DNA of 64,000 bases from the NCBI RefSeq assembly GCF_900215435.1, contig NZ_OCMY01000001.1, forward strand, positions 4,030,001-4,094,000, in the 5' to 3' direction. Positions within the stretch are counted from its first letter, which is position 1; every line of letters begins with the position of its first letter. The notes beneath the pieces were generated by a model, which was given only the letters and a program-made list of their open reading frames with translations, ran no database searches and was not told where the DNA came from. A program made the translations under genes and the position numbers. The DNA is from Candidatus Pantoea floridensis. GTDB taxonomy: Bacteria; Pseudomonadota; Gammaproteobacteria; Enterobacterales; Enterobacteriaceae. Of this stretch, positions 8,500-17,786 are shown in pieces.

Positions 8500-8796
8500 T
8501 TAGCAAGGGCACTTACCCAGCTTGCCTGGCTGGCTGGGAAAGCGCGCATCGAGGCAGTGACGGTGAAAAGCGCGCTCATCCATTGGAGCGTGCGTTGGAT
8601 GATGTTCGCGCATATGCTTCAGATAAGTTTCATAGTCATGAACGCCGACCATTAAGCGAAAACTTTGCTGCAAACCCCGCCAGAGTCGCTGCCAGCGCGT
8701 AAGATTTTGCCCACCCGCTGCAGGTGTGATTGGTAAGCAGTGCTGAATTTGCCACGCACCGGTGGGCTTTCTCCACTGAAAAATGGACTCAGACAT
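8500..8796 (-). CDS. YbdD/YjiX family protein (DUF466)
   Basis: 98-residue partner of CstA-type transporters. The family core is clear in the C-terminal two thirds: WQRLWRGLQQSFRLMVGVHDYETYLKHM, then REHHP and a Cys-rich end (GKCPC). E. coli YbdD and YjiX are about 65-67 aa, so the first 30 residues here are extra; no better internal start is visible. The chosen ATG at 8796 has AAGAGG six bases upstream and overlaps the cstA end by 8 bases, implying coupled translation. In E. coli the BtsT-YjiX pair is needed together for pyruvate uptake, which suggests the same for this pair. Confidence 0.82.
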   Translation of the reverse strand: MSESIFQWRKPTGAWQIQHCLPITPAAGGQNLTRWQRLWRGLQQSFRLMVGVHDYETYLKHMREHHPTHAPMDERAFHRHCLDARFPSQPGKLGKCPC

Positions 8797-10855
8797 TTCG
8801 TACCTCTTTGCGCAGGGAGATTTCGGATTCATGGGTAGTCGGCACTGTGCTGTTGAGTGCGCGACGGATCACGAAGAAGGCTGCCACTAGCATGGTGACC
8901 GCCACCAGCATGAAGAAGGCGCACAGGGCCGCGTTAATTTGATTGCTAAACACGATGGTTTGCATATCGGCAACGGTCTTGGCCGGAGCGATAACGATGC
9001 CGTCATCGATACCTTTGCTGAATTTGTTCGCCTGCGCGAGGAAACCAATGGAGGGCTTCTCGTGGAAGATCTTCTGCCATCCGGCCGTCATTGAGGTGAT
9101 GAACAGCCAGGCGGTAGGTAAAATAGTGACCCAGGCGTAGCGCTGCTTCTTCATCTTGAACAAGACAACGGTGCCGAGAATCAGCGCCATCGACGCCAGC
9201 ATCTGGTTACCGATGCCAAACAGTGGCCACAGCGTGTTAATCCCGCCAAGTGGATCGACCACGCCCTGATAAACGAAGAAGCCCCATCCTGCTACCGCCA
9301 CGGTGGTGCCGGCCATATTACCCAGCCATGAACGGTTATTGGCCATCGACGGTACCACGGTGCCCACCAGGTCCTGCACCATAAAGCGACAGGCGCGGGT
9401 ACCGGCATCAACCGCAGTAAGAATAAACAGTGCCTCAAAGAGAATCGCGAAGTGATACCAGAACGCCATCATGGCCCGGCTGTTAAACACCTCGGTAATA
9501 ATATGCGCCATACCTACGGCAAAGGTCGGCGCACCACCGGCACGTGACAGAATCGTGCTTTCGCCGACGTCGCGGGCAATGCCGCTCAACATTTCCGGCG
9601 TCACGACAAAGCCCCAGCCGTTGATGGCCTGCGAGGCACTTTCCACCGTAGTCCCAATCAGTGCGGCAGGAGAGTTCATGGCAAAGTAAACGCCCGGGTC
9701 GAGCACCGAAGCGCAAATCAGCGCCATAATCGCCACGAACGATTCCATCAACATCGCGCCATAGCCGATAAAGCGAATATGACTTTCGCGCTCCACCAAC
9801 TTCGGTGTGGTTCCGCTCGAGACCAATGCGTGGAAGCCGGAAATCGCACCACAGGCAATAGTAATAAACAGGAACGGGAACAGCGCGCCGGAGAATACCG
9901 GGCCGCTGCCATCGATAAATTTGGTGACGGCGGGCATCTTCATTTCCGGCATAGCAAACAGAATGCCAATCGCCAGACCAATGATGACGCCGATTTTCAG
10001 GAAAGTTGAGAGATAATCGCGTGGTGCCAGCAGCAGCCACACCGGCAGCGAAGAGGCAATAAAACCGTAGATCACCAGCACCCACGTCAACTCAGTGCCT
10101 TTGAGCGTAAAGAGCGGCCCCCAATAAGGATCGGCTGCCACGTTGCCGCCGTAGATGATCGCCGCCATCATCAGTACGAAGCCAATAATCGACACCTCGG
10201 CAATTTTTCCCGGCCGCAGGAAGCGCATATACACGCCCATAAACAGCGCAATCGGAATGGTGGCTGCGATGGTAAACAAGCCCCACGGACTGTTTGCTAA
10301 CGCTTTTACCACCACCAGCGCCAGCGCTGAGAGGATGATAATCATCACGCCCAACGCACCGAGCATGGTAACCACGCCCGCGAACGAACCGAGCTCCTGA
10401 CGTGCCATCTCACCGAGCGAACGGCCATCACGACGCGTAGAGATGAACAGAATCAGAAAGTCCTGCACCGCACCGGCAAACATTACGCCAACCAGAATCC
10501 AGATGGTGCCGGGCAGAAAACCCATTTGCGCCGCGAGAATTGGGCCAACCAGCGGACCTGCACCAGCAATCGCCGCAAAGTGGTGGCCGAACAGCACCCA
10601 TTTATTAGTGGGGACGTAATCGAGGCCGTCACTTAAGCGTTCCGCGGGTGTGCGACGACGATCGTCCAGTTCAAAGATGCGTTTAGAGATAAACAGGCTG
10701 TAAAAGCGGTAGGCAATGCTGTAGCAGGCGACCGAGGCAATCACTAGCCAGACGGCGTTGACGTGTTCGCCGCGACTGAGCGCCAGCATGGCAAATGCGC
10801 CTGCGCCAATTAACGCCACCACTAACCAGATGACTCCGGTTTTGACGTTGTTCAT
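8789..10855 (-). CDS. cstA: CstA/BtsT family transporter
   Basis: 688-residue inner-membrane carrier of the carbon-starvation family, which takes up pyruvate and perhaps peptides. Diagnostic stretches include FGHHFAAIAGAGPLVGP, GAVQDF, STRRDGRSLGEM, PVWLLLAPRDYLSTFLKIG, FLFITIACGAISGFHALVSSGTTPK and QGVVDPLGGINTLWPLFGIGNQMLA, with about 16 hydrophobic segments. E. coli CstA is 701 aa and BtsT 716 aa; the shorter loops here fit CstA slightly better, but the name is not certain. AAGGAG stands seven bases before the ATG. It is followed by an overlapping ybdD-type gene and a shared terminator. Confidence 0.88.
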   Translation of the reverse strand: MNNVKTGVIWLVVALIGAGAFAMLALSRGEHVNAVWLVIASVACYSIAYRFYSLFISKRIFELDDRRRTPAERLSDGLDYVPTNKWVLFGHHFAAIAGAGPLVGPILAAQMGFLPGTIWILVGVMFAGAVQDFLILFISTRRDGRSLGEMARQELGSFAGVVTMLGALGVMIIILSALALVVVKALANSPWGLFTIAATIPIALFMGVYMRFLRPGKIAEVSIIGFVLMMAAIIYGGNVAADPYWGPLFTLKGTELTWVLVIYGFIASSLPVWLLLAPRDYLSTFLKIGVIIGLAIGILFAMPEMKMPAVTKFIDGSGPVFSGALFPFLFITIACGAISGFHALVSSGTTPKLVERESHIRFIGYGAMLMESFVAIMALICASVLDPGVYFAMNSPAALIGTTVESASQAINGWGFVVTPEMLSGIARDVGESTILSRAGGAPTFAVGMAHIITEVFNSRAMMAFWYHFAILFEALFILTAVDAGTRACRFMVQDLVGTVVPSMANNRSWLGNMAGTTVAVAGWGFFVYQGVVDPLGGINTLWPLFGIGNQMLASMALILGTVVLFKMKKQRYAWVTILPTAWLFITSMTAGWQKIFHEKPSIGFLAQANKFSKGIDDGIVIAPAKTVADMQTIVFSNQINAALCAFFMLVAVTMLVAAFFVIRRALNSTVPTTHESEISLRKEVRNV

Positions 10856-11003
10856 GAGTTAACTCCTTGTAGAGACCGGGAAAAGAGGCGATCGAATACA
10901 ACAAGTTAAAAGTAATGTAATGAATTGTTAACGACAGGGGTTAGCAGCAGAAGTGTGAAGCAGAATGCAAATTTAACCTTTGCGAAGGTGATTGCAATGA
11001 AAT

Positions 11004-11030
11004 GCGGGATAACGGCTGTTATCCCGCGAG
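11004..11030 (-). terminator. Terminator of rnb
   Basis: Perfect 10-bp stem GCGGGATAAC (11004-11013) / GTTATCCCGC (11018-11027) with a 4-base loop, just after the rnb stop. In the minus direction it is followed by ATTTCATT; in the plus direction by GAGTTTT. Confidence 0.75.
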
Positions 11031-11039
11031 TTTTCATGC

Positions 11040-12974
11040 TCAGGCGGCTGGACGGGCAACCACGCTGCGGGTTTCCATGCGCACTTCCGCAATGGTCACA
11101 TCAATGATGTCGGTGACGCGATAAGCGACTTCACCTTTAATCTGCACGGTGCCGCTCTCCTGAGAGCACACCAGCTCATCACGCACCGCGTGGATGAACG
11201 GAGCAGGAATAAAGGCGACCGCGCCATTTTCCTGCAGGCGGACGCGCATACCGCCACGTGACACGTCGATGATCTCGGCGCTGAACTTGCGATCGGTACC
11301 AGCAAACGGCGCCAGGAAGCGCGCATAGAGCCAATCACCGACATCGCGTTCAGCCATACGGTTCAGGCGACGACGCTCGCTCATGATCGTCGTCAGCTCA
11401 TCCTGCGGACGGGCGATGCTGTCGCCACGCACAATCGCTTTCAGCAGACGATGGTTGATCATGTCGCCAAACTTACGAATCGGTGACGTCCAGGTGGCAT
11501 AGGCTTCAAGACCGAGACCAAAGTGCGGGCCTGGCTCGGTGCTCACTTCCGCAAAAGACTGGAAGCGACGGATGCGGCTGTCGAGATACTGCGTAGGCTG
11601 CGCATCAAGTTCACGACGTAGCTGGCGGAAGCCTTCCAGCGTGGTAATCGCCTGCGGATCAACGGTGATGCCGTGACCTGCCAGCACGCCTGCGGCCTGC
11701 TCTGCATTGGCGAGGTCGAAACCGGTATGCAGGTTGTAGATACCAAAGCCCAGCTTCTCCTGCAGCACTTTTGCGGCACAGACGTTAGCGAGGATCATGG
11801 ATTCTTCAACGATGCGGTTAGCGATGCGACGCGGCTCGGAAATGATATCCAACACTTCGCCTTTCTCGCCCAACACAAAGCGGTAGTCCGGACGATCTTT
11901 GAACACCAGCGCATGGGTTTGACGCCACTCGCTGCGCGCCAGGCACAGCTGATGCAGCAGGCGAATTTGCTGAGCAATCGCCTCGCTTTCGGGCTGCCAG
12001 CTGCCGCTGTTTTCCAGCCAATCGGAGACGTTGTCATAAACCAGTTTGGCTTTGGACTCGATCCACGCGGCAAAGAAGTGCACATCGTCAGCCAGGCTGC
12101 CATCTTTCAACACGGTTACGCGGCACGCCAGCGCCGGGCGACGTTCGTTCGGACGCAGTGAACACACGTTGTCAGACAACTCGCGCGGTAACATCGGAAT
12201 GTTGAAGCCCGGCAGATAGTTAGTAAAGGCGCGTTTAGCGGCCAGCTTATCCAGCTCGCTGCCTTCCGCGACATAAGCGGTAGGGTCGGCGATAGCGATA
12301 GTCAGTGACAGATTGCCGTCGGCATTCTCTTCCACATACAGCGCATCATCCATGTCCTGGGTGCTGGCGCTGTCGATGGTGACAAAATGCAACGCGGTTA
12401 AATCTTCACGCTGGAGATTTTCGTCAAGCATCTCACCAAAGCCGACGTCAGGCGCCTGGCGTTCGAGGTTATGACGTGACAGCGTGACCCACCACGGGGC
12501 GAGATGATCGTCCGCCGTGACAATGAATTCGGTCAGTTCAGCATAGAAGCCACGGTCGCCTTTCAGCGGGTGACGGCGCATTTCCGCTACTGCCCAATCC
12601 CCGTTCTGGAAATCGTGGCTCACGCTACGCTCGGCGCGACACGGAATCGCGTCTTTCAGCAGCGGATGGTCCGGCACAATCGACAGGCGATCGTCCTTCC
12701 TTTGTACGCGGCCGACAAAGCGGGTCAGGAACGGCTCAACCAGGGTTTCCGGCTCGGCACTCTCGCGGTCTTTATCGGTGTGGATCACGGCCTGAATGCG
12801 GTCGCCGTGCATCACTTTCTTCATCTGCGGTGGCGGAATGAAGTAGCTTTTTTGAGCATCAACTTCAAGGAAGCCAAAGCCTTTTTCCGTACCTTTAACA
12901 ACACCTTCAACACGCGGAGTCTGCGCATGAAGCTTCTCTTTAAGCTGCGCGAGCAGCGGATTATCCTGGAACAT
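11040..12974 (-). CDS. rnb: Exoribonuclease II
   Basis: Processive 3'-to-5' exoribonuclease of the RNB family, degrading single-stranded mRNA to short oligonucleotides. The 644 residues equal E. coli RNase II in length, with cold-shock domains (about 1-170), the RNB catalytic domain and a C-terminal S1 domain. The four Mg-binding aspartates D201, D207, D209 and D210 lie in [14 protein letters not shown], identical in position to E. coli. The N-terminus [12 protein letters not shown] also matches. There is no obvious Shine-Dalgarno before the ATG (AT-rich leader), as often reported for this gene. Transcribed alone, with a strong terminator. Confidence 0.97.
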   Translation of the reverse strand: MFQDNPLLAQLKEKLHAQTPRVEGVVKGTEKGFGFLEVDAQKSYFIPPPQMKKVMHGDRIQAVIHTDKDRESAEPETLVEPFLTRFVGRVQRKDDRLSIVPDHPLLKDAIPCRAERSVSHDFQNGDWAVAEMRRHPLKGDRGFYAELTEFIVTADDHLAPWWVTLSRHNLERQAPDVGFGEMLDENLQREDLTALHFVTIDSASTQDMDDALYVEENADGNLSLTIAIADPTAYVAEGSELDKLAAKRAFTNYLPGFNIPMLPRELSDNVCSLRPNERRPALACRVTVLKDGSLADDVHFFAAWIESKAKLVYDNVSDWLENSGSWQPESEAIAQQIRLLHQLCLARSEWRQTHALVFKDRPDYRFVLGEKGEVLDIISEPRRIANRIVEESMILANVCAAKVLQEKLGFGIYNLHTGFDLANAEQAAGVLAGHGITVDPQAITTLEGFRQLRRELDAQPTQYLDSRIRRFQSFAEVSTEPGPHFGLGLEAYATWTSPIRKFGDMINHRLLKAIVRGDSIARPQDELTTIMSERRRLNRMAERDVGDWLYARFLAPFAGTDRKFSAEIIDVSRGGMRVRLQENGAVAFIPAPFIHAVRDELVCSQESGTVQIKGEVAYRVTDIIDVTIAEVRMETRSVVARPAA

Positions 12975-13053
12975 AATTTATATAGTTTCGTGGCCTAAGA
13001 GCGGCTGACAGTTTTACGCGAATCGCGTGCGCGCGGCAAGGTCAAAACAGGCT

Positions 13054-13078
13054 AAAAAGCCGCTTTACGCGGCTTTTT
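13054..13078 (-). terminator. Terminator of the YdeP-like gene
   Basis: Ten-bp stem AAAAAGCCGC (13054-13063) / GCGGCTTTTT (13069-13078), loop TTTAC. A and T runs on both sides make it potentially bidirectional. It lies 20 bases after the downstream gene's stop. Confidence 0.85.
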
Positions 13079-13098
13079 ACCTTCTGATAACGCTTTGG

Positions 13099-15405
13099 TT
13101 AGGCGATGCGTTGTGAGGGCAAGGCGGCAGTTAATGCCAGCTTGACCGGCACCGATTTTGAGGTCGGCGTACCGCTGCCGTCGCCAAAGCTGGAGAGCGG
13201 TACCAGCGGGTTGGTTTCCGGATAATAGGCGGCGAGATTGCCGCGCGGAATATTGTACGGCACCAGCTTGAAACCACTAACGCGCCGCGTTAATCCGTCA
13301 TTCCACAGCGTTTCAATATCCACCAGCTGGCCTTCGCTGAAACCTAACGACGCCATATCATCCGGATGGATAAATACCACTTCGCGCTGGCCATACACGC
13401 CGCGATAACGGTCATCGAGGCCATAAATGGTGGTGTTGTACTGATCGTGTGAACGTAGAGTTTGCAGCGTAAACGGCACGGCCACATCACCCAACTGCGG
13501 GAACAGTGAAGTCGGCAGGGCGGCGGCGCTGAATTCTGCCCGTTTACTTGGTGTGTTGAAGCGCAGTTCTGCGGCGGCATTGCCGAGATAGAAACCGCCG
13601 GGGATGTCGCACTTGTTATTAAAATCGTCAAAGCCCGGAATGGTCGCAGCGATGTGATCGCGAATCAGATCGTAATTACCCGCCATTGCCAGCCAGTCGA
13701 TTTTCTCGCTGCCTAAGGTGGCATGCGCAATACCCGCAACGATCGCGGTTTCGGAACGCTGCGTCTCCGCCAGCGGAATCCCCACGCCTTCTGAGGCATG
13801 TACCATGCTGAAAGAGTCTTCAACGGTGATGTACTGATTACCGCTGGCCTGACGATCGCGTTCGGTGCGGCCCAGCGTTGGCAGAATCAGTCCTTCATGG
13901 CCCGGCACCAGATGGCTGCGGTTCAGTTTGGTACTGATGTGCACGGTCAAACCGCAATGCTGCAACGCCTCTTCGGTAACGGGGGAGTCGGGTGCTGCCG
14001 CCGCGAGATTTCCGCCTAACGCAATCAGCACTTTCACTTCATCACGCAACATCGCATTCAGCGCTTCAACGGTGTTATGACCGTGCTCGCGCGGCGGTTC
14101 AAAACCAAAGTGGGTACCCAGTGCATCAAGGAACGGCTTGCTCGGCTTTTCATCGATACCCATGGTGCGGTTGCCCTGCACATTACTGTGGCCGCGTACC
14201 GGACACAGGCCCGCGCCTTTTTTGCCCAACTGGCCAAACAGCAATTGCAGGTTGGTGATTTCGCGTACGGTGTCCACCGAGTGTTTATGCTGGGTAATAC
14301 CCATCGCCCAGGTCACGATGACGCGCTCAGCGCTTTGATAAATTGCCGCGGCTTCACGTATCTGCGCTTCGCTCAGACCGGATTGACGCACGATATCGTC
14401 CCAGCGGGTGTTATCTACGGCGGCTAGATATTCCTCAACGCCTTGGGTATTTGCGCTAATAAACGTCTGGTCAAAAATGCCCGCTTCGCCAGCCGCCAAA
14501 CGTTCACGCTGCATTTCCAGCAACGTTTTCACCATGCCGCGAATCGCCGCCATATCGCCACCGAGATTGGGCTGGTAATAGGCAGAACTAATCGTACCGG
14601 CCATCGATGTGACGATTTCCAGCGGCTTTTGCGGATCGGCAAAACGCTCCAGCCCGCGCTCGCGCAGGGTATTGAAGGTGACGATTTTCGCGCCATGATC
14701 GGCAGCGTGACGCAGGCTGTGCAGCATGCGCGGGTGGTTGGTGCCTGGATTCTGGCCGAAGACGAAAATCGCGTCCGCATGATCAAAATCGTCGAGACGA
14801 ATGGTGCCTTTACCCACGCCGATGCTGCGTTTTAGGCCAGTGCCGCTGGCTTCGTGGCACATATTGGAGCAGTCGGGGAAGTTGTTGGTGCCCATCACAC
14901 GGCCAAACAGTTGATAAAGCCATGACGCTTCATTGCTGGCACGACCCGATGTATACAACTCCATCTGGTTTGGATGATCCATCGCCTGCAGGTGCTGAGC
15001 AATCAGCGCAAAGGCGTCATCCCAGCTAATGGGTTCGTAATGGTCGGTGGCACTGTTGTAGCGCATAGGGTGGGTTAAGCGGCCCTGATATTCGAGAAAA
15101 TAATCACTTTGCTGATAGAGGGTGCTCACGCTGTGCTGGGCAAAAAAATCTGGAGCAACGACGCGTCGCGTCGCTTCCCAGGTCACGGCTTTTGCGCCGT
15201 TTTCACAGAAACTAAAGGTACTTTTGTTGTCATCGCCCCATGCACAACCCGGGCAGTCAAAACCGCGCGCTTTGTTCATGCGCATTAAGTTACGCATGTT
15301 TTTCAGCGCTGCTTTGCTATCAAGGACAAAACGGGTAGTCGCTTCCAATGAACCCCAGCCGCCCGCCGCGGCGCGATAAGGTTGAATCTTACGTTTAAAT
15401 TTCAT
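13099..15405 (-). CDS. YdeP/FdhF-family molybdopterin oxidoreductase
   Basis: 768-residue molybdopterin enzyme resembling E. coli YdeP (759 aa), a protein linked to acid resistance whose substrate is unknown. Shared landmarks are the N-terminal AAGGWG, GFDCPGCAW, the YTSGRxSNEAxxLYQLF block, NNFPDCSNMCHE, GxNPGTNHPRML, GITQHxH, RGHSNVQGxRTxGI and the C-terminal RSHDQYNTTIYGxDDRYRGV motif. The cysteine pattern at the N-terminus differs from the classical 4Fe-4S CxxC motif of formate dehydrogenases. No electron-transfer partner or fdhD is adjacent. No clear Shine-Dalgarno precedes the ATG, so the start is probable rather than certain. Physiological role not inferable. Confidence 0.88.
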   Translation of the reverse strand: MKFKRKIQPYRAAAGGWGSLEATTRFVLDSKAALKNMRNLMRMNKARGFDCPGCAWGDDNKSTFSFCENGAKAVTWEATRRVVAPDFFAQHSVSTLYQQSDYFLEYQGRLTHPMRYNSATDHYEPISWDDAFALIAQHLQAMDHPNQMELYTSGRASNEASWLYQLFGRVMGTNNFPDCSNMCHEASGTGLKRSIGVGKGTIRLDDFDHADAIFVFGQNPGTNHPRMLHSLRHAADHGAKIVTFNTLRERGLERFADPQKPLEIVTSMAGTISSAYYQPNLGGDMAAIRGMVKTLLEMQRERLAAGEAGIFDQTFISANTQGVEEYLAAVDNTRWDDIVRQSGLSEAQIREAAAIYQSAERVIVTWAMGITQHKHSVDTVREITNLQLLFGQLGKKGAGLCPVRGHSNVQGNRTMGIDEKPSKPFLDALGTHFGFEPPREHGHNTVEALNAMLRDEVKVLIALGGNLAAAAPDSPVTEEALQHCGLTVHISTKLNRSHLVPGHEGLILPTLGRTERDRQASGNQYITVEDSFSMVHASEGVGIPLAETQRSETAIVAGIAHATLGSEKIDWLAMAGNYDLIRDHIAATIPGFDDFNNKCDIPGGFYLGNAAAELRFNTPSKRAEFSAAALPTSLFPQLGDVAVPFTLQTLRSHDQYNTTIYGLDDRYRGVYGQREVVFIHPDDMASLGFSEGQLVDIETLWNDGLTRRVSGFKLVPYNIPRGNLAAYYPETNPLVPLSSFGDGSGTPTSKSVPVKLALTAALPSQRIA

Positions 15406-15649
15406 AGTTGCAGGCTTATTTGTTTATGAGTTGTTATCAGAATATGTCTTCTGTTAGCGGGAAGTGTGCGACTCTCCTTAAAAGTTGTCTAATTGATTGG
15501 TTTAATGGAGCGATAGGCGGCGTTTATCGCAAAAAGGTAGCAAAGCGTGACTTATATCAAATTTTTCCCGCTGGTCAGGTGCGTGAGTTACGTGCTGCAG
15601 GAATAACTGACTAATAATTGCTCTTTCAATGATGAGAAGGGCACGCAGC

Positions 15650-17239
15650 ATGAAGAATCTGGCCAGCCAAATTCACGCTTTCGGTAAAGCTTTGATGATG
15701 CCGATCTCGGTGATCGCCGCCGCAGGGATCTTTCTTGGGTTAGCCGCCGCAATGCAAAACCCGGCAATTACCGGAGATGCTTTCGCCAATCTGCAGGTGC
15801 CACAACTGATCATTGGTTTTATTCGTAAAGTGGCGGGAGCGCTGTTTGCCAATCTGCCGCTGTTCTTTGCCGTGGCCAGCGCCATTGGACTGGCAAAAGC
15901 CGAGAAGCCCACCGCCGCATTCGCCGCAGTGATTGGTTATATCGCCATGAACGTCGGCATCAGCTCCACGCTGGCGTCGAAGGGCTTGACGGCGGCGACC
16001 ACCACGCCAGAAGCATTGCAAAAGGCTGGCATGGACCAAACCGCCGCGATGATGACCTCCGCCGAATACATCGACATGCTCGGTATTTTTACTTACAACA
16101 TGAGCGTGCTGGGCGGCGTGATCGCAGGTTTGATTACCGTGGTGTTGCACAACCGGTTTTATACGCAGCAGCTGCCCACGGCCATCAGCTTCTTCGGTGG
16201 ACGTCGTTTTGTGCCGATCGTCACGGTGGTGGTGTTGCCGCTGGTGGGCGTGCTGCTGGCATTGATTTGGCCGACCATCGGCGAAGGCATCGCGTGGGTT
16301 GGCCTGATGATTGGTAAAAGTGGGCAATATGGTGCTTTTTTGCTTGGCACCAGCGAACGCCTGCTGATTCCCACCGGCTTGCACCATATTCTCAATGAAA
16401 CCGTACGGTTTACGCCGATTGGTGGCATGGCGACGGTGGAGGGGCAAAGCGTTGTGGGCGCGCTGAATATCTTTAATACTTCGCTGACGCATCCCGGCGC
16501 GATCCCGGATGATACGGTGCGCGGTGCCACGCAATTCCTTGCCCAAGGCAAGATCCCGGTAATGATGTTTGGTTTACCGGCCGCCGCACTCGCGATTTAT
16601 CACACCGCACGGCCCGAGCATAAACAGCGCGTTAAAGCACTGGTGCTGGCGGGTGCATTAACGTCCTTTACTACCGGTATCACCGAGCCGCTGGAGTTCT
16701 GCTTCATCTTCGTTTCGCCCGTGCTCTATATCCTGCATGCGGTGCTCACCGGCTTGTCCTTTATGCTGATGTCGATGCTGCACCTGATGATCGGTAACGT
16801 GCAGGGCGGCGCCATCGATTTGGTGGTATTTGGTATTCTCGGCGGCACGAAAACCCACTGGTGGTGGACGATTGTGCTGGGGGTGATGTATGTGCCGATT
16901 TACTATTACGCCTTCCGGTTTGTGATTACGCGCATGCGTGTGGAAACGCCGGGGCGCGAATCTGATGAGGAGCAAAAACCGGAGCAGGTGGCGGCTGATG
17001 AGCGCACCAAAGTGATCATTAGCGGGCTCGGCGGTGAAGCCAATATAGAAGATGTCGATTGTTGTTTTACCCGGCTGCGGGTACGGGTCAAAGAGATGAA
17101 GCAAGTGGTCGATCAAACCTTGCTCACGACCGGTGCCAATGGGGTTAATCGCGTCAGCGAACATGATGTGCAGGTGATTTACGGCCCGCAGGTTGAGAAG
17201 ATTGCTAACGAGGTGAAAAGCGCTCTGGGCGTGGCGTAA
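15650..17239 (+). CDS. PTS permease IIBC, alpha-glucoside type
   Basis: 529-residue sugar phosphotransferase permease that imports and phosphorylates a sugar, with an N-terminal IIC membrane domain (about 1-410) and a C-terminal IIB domain (about 450-529). The order and motifs (LLIPTGLHHILNETVRF, GITEPLEF, ITRxxxxTPGRE) match the MalX/AglA/GlvC group. The phosphorylated cysteine lies in DVDCCFTRLRV, where two cysteines are adjacent, as I also recall in GlvC-like proteins. I use the ATG at 15650, preceded by AGAAGG; the ATG at 15629 sits upstream of that site. There is no EIIA and no phospho-glucosidase nearby. Substrate unknown; maltose or alpha-glucoside is likely. Confidence 0.83.
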   Translation: MKNLASQIHAFGKALMMPISVIAAAGIFLGLAAAMQNPAITGDAFANLQVPQLIIGFIRKVAGALFANLPLFFAVASAIGLAKAEKPTAAFAAVIGYIAMNVGISSTLASKGLTAATTTPEALQKAGMDQTAAMMTSAEYIDMLGIFTYNMSVLGGVIAGLITVVLHNRFYTQQLPTAISFFGGRRFVPIVTVVVLPLVGVLLALIWPTIGEGIAWVGLMIGKSGQYGAFLLGTSERLLIPTGLHHILNETVRFTPIGGMATVEGQSVVGALNIFNTSLTHPGAIPDDTVRGATQFLAQGKIPVMMFGLPAAALAIYHTARPEHKQRVKALVLAGALTSFTTGITEPLEFCFIFVSPVLYILHAVLTGLSFMLMSMLHLMIGNVQGGAIDLVVFGILGGTKTHWWWTIVLGVMYVPIYYYAFRFVITRMRVETPGRESDEEQKPEQVAADERTKVIISGLGGEANIEDVDCCFTRLRVRVKEMKQVVDQTLLTTGANGVNRVSEHDVQVIYGPQVEKIANEVKSALGVA

Positions 17240-17240
17240 A

Positions 17241-17263
17241 GCGTTGCTTGATAACAGCAACGC
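17241..17263 (+). terminator. Hairpin after the PTS gene
   Basis: Stem GCGTTGCT (17241-17248) / AGCAACGC (17256-17263) with a 7-base loop, immediately after the stop codon. No T tract follows, so function is uncertain. Confidence 0.4.
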
Positions 17264-17300
17264 TGATGCCAATCCCTGGCAGACAACATCCTAAGGCGCC

Positions 17301-17486
17301 TTACTCAGACTTCGTTGGAGGACGACGGCTTATTTTGCCTCCTTTCCGACCCGCTTCGACGGCTCTTTCAGGATCGTTTCTGAAGTTACCACCGCTGGCC
17401 TGGCCTCCCGCCTTGCCAGCTTCTCTGGCACGTTCCGGATTGTTGGCAAAATTCCCTGCGCCGCCTCTGTAGCTCTGTTTGTTCAT
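17301..17486 (-). CDS. KGG-repeat stress protein (YciG/con-10 type)
   Basis: 61-residue, very hydrophilic glycine-rich protein of the KGG stress-protein family. Three repeats of the form GNFxNxPERAxEAGxKGG can be seen, close to E. coli YciG. Such proteins are usually RpoS-controlled and intrinsically disordered; in E. coli YciG has been linked to motility and stress. I start at the ATG at 17486, which has AAGAGG seven bases upstream; a farther ATG at 17504 would sit before this ribosome site. It stands alone between the PTS gene and the LysR gene. Confidence 0.88.
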   Translation of the reverse strand: MNKQSYRGGAGNFANNPERAREAGKAGGQASGGNFRNDPERAVEAGRKGGKISRRPPTKSE

Positions 17487-17786
17487 AGGAAGACCTCTTA
17501 TCAATGTTCCATTAGATTTAAGGACTAGCTAGTCACGCTGACAATTTTAGACGCTGGTTGCAGTAAGGCCAGTGAGCGAGGTGTAAATAATTGAAGTTGG
17601 AGAAAGAATTCAATGGGTAAGGCATACCCGGGAATAAAATGAAGGGGTTACATTGACATCACTGGCGGGCTGGTTGAACATCCCCCGGTTTTTCCCGGCA
17701 CGATTATTTGGCGCTCGCCTGCTGGGTAACACGGCATTTTTAGGTAGCCGACGTCATCTTTCATCACTTATTGCTGGACAAATAAA
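17487..17786. other. Intergenic region before the LysR gene
   Basis: 300 bases containing the KGG gene's ribosome binding site and presumably its promoter and that of the LysR gene. Very short ORFs exist (nine codons from 17612), none convincing. I found no operator or terminator that I would defend. Confidence 0.4.

Noticed and set aside
13311..13631. Several 60-130 codon frames opposite the YdeP-like and rnb genes
   Set aside because: GC-rich genes generate long antisense open frames; none has family motifs or initiation signals.
15740..16546. 268-codon open frame antisense to the PTS permease
   Set aside because: Composition is that of an antisense shadow (His/Gln-rich), with no ribosome site, and the opposite strand has a clear protein family.
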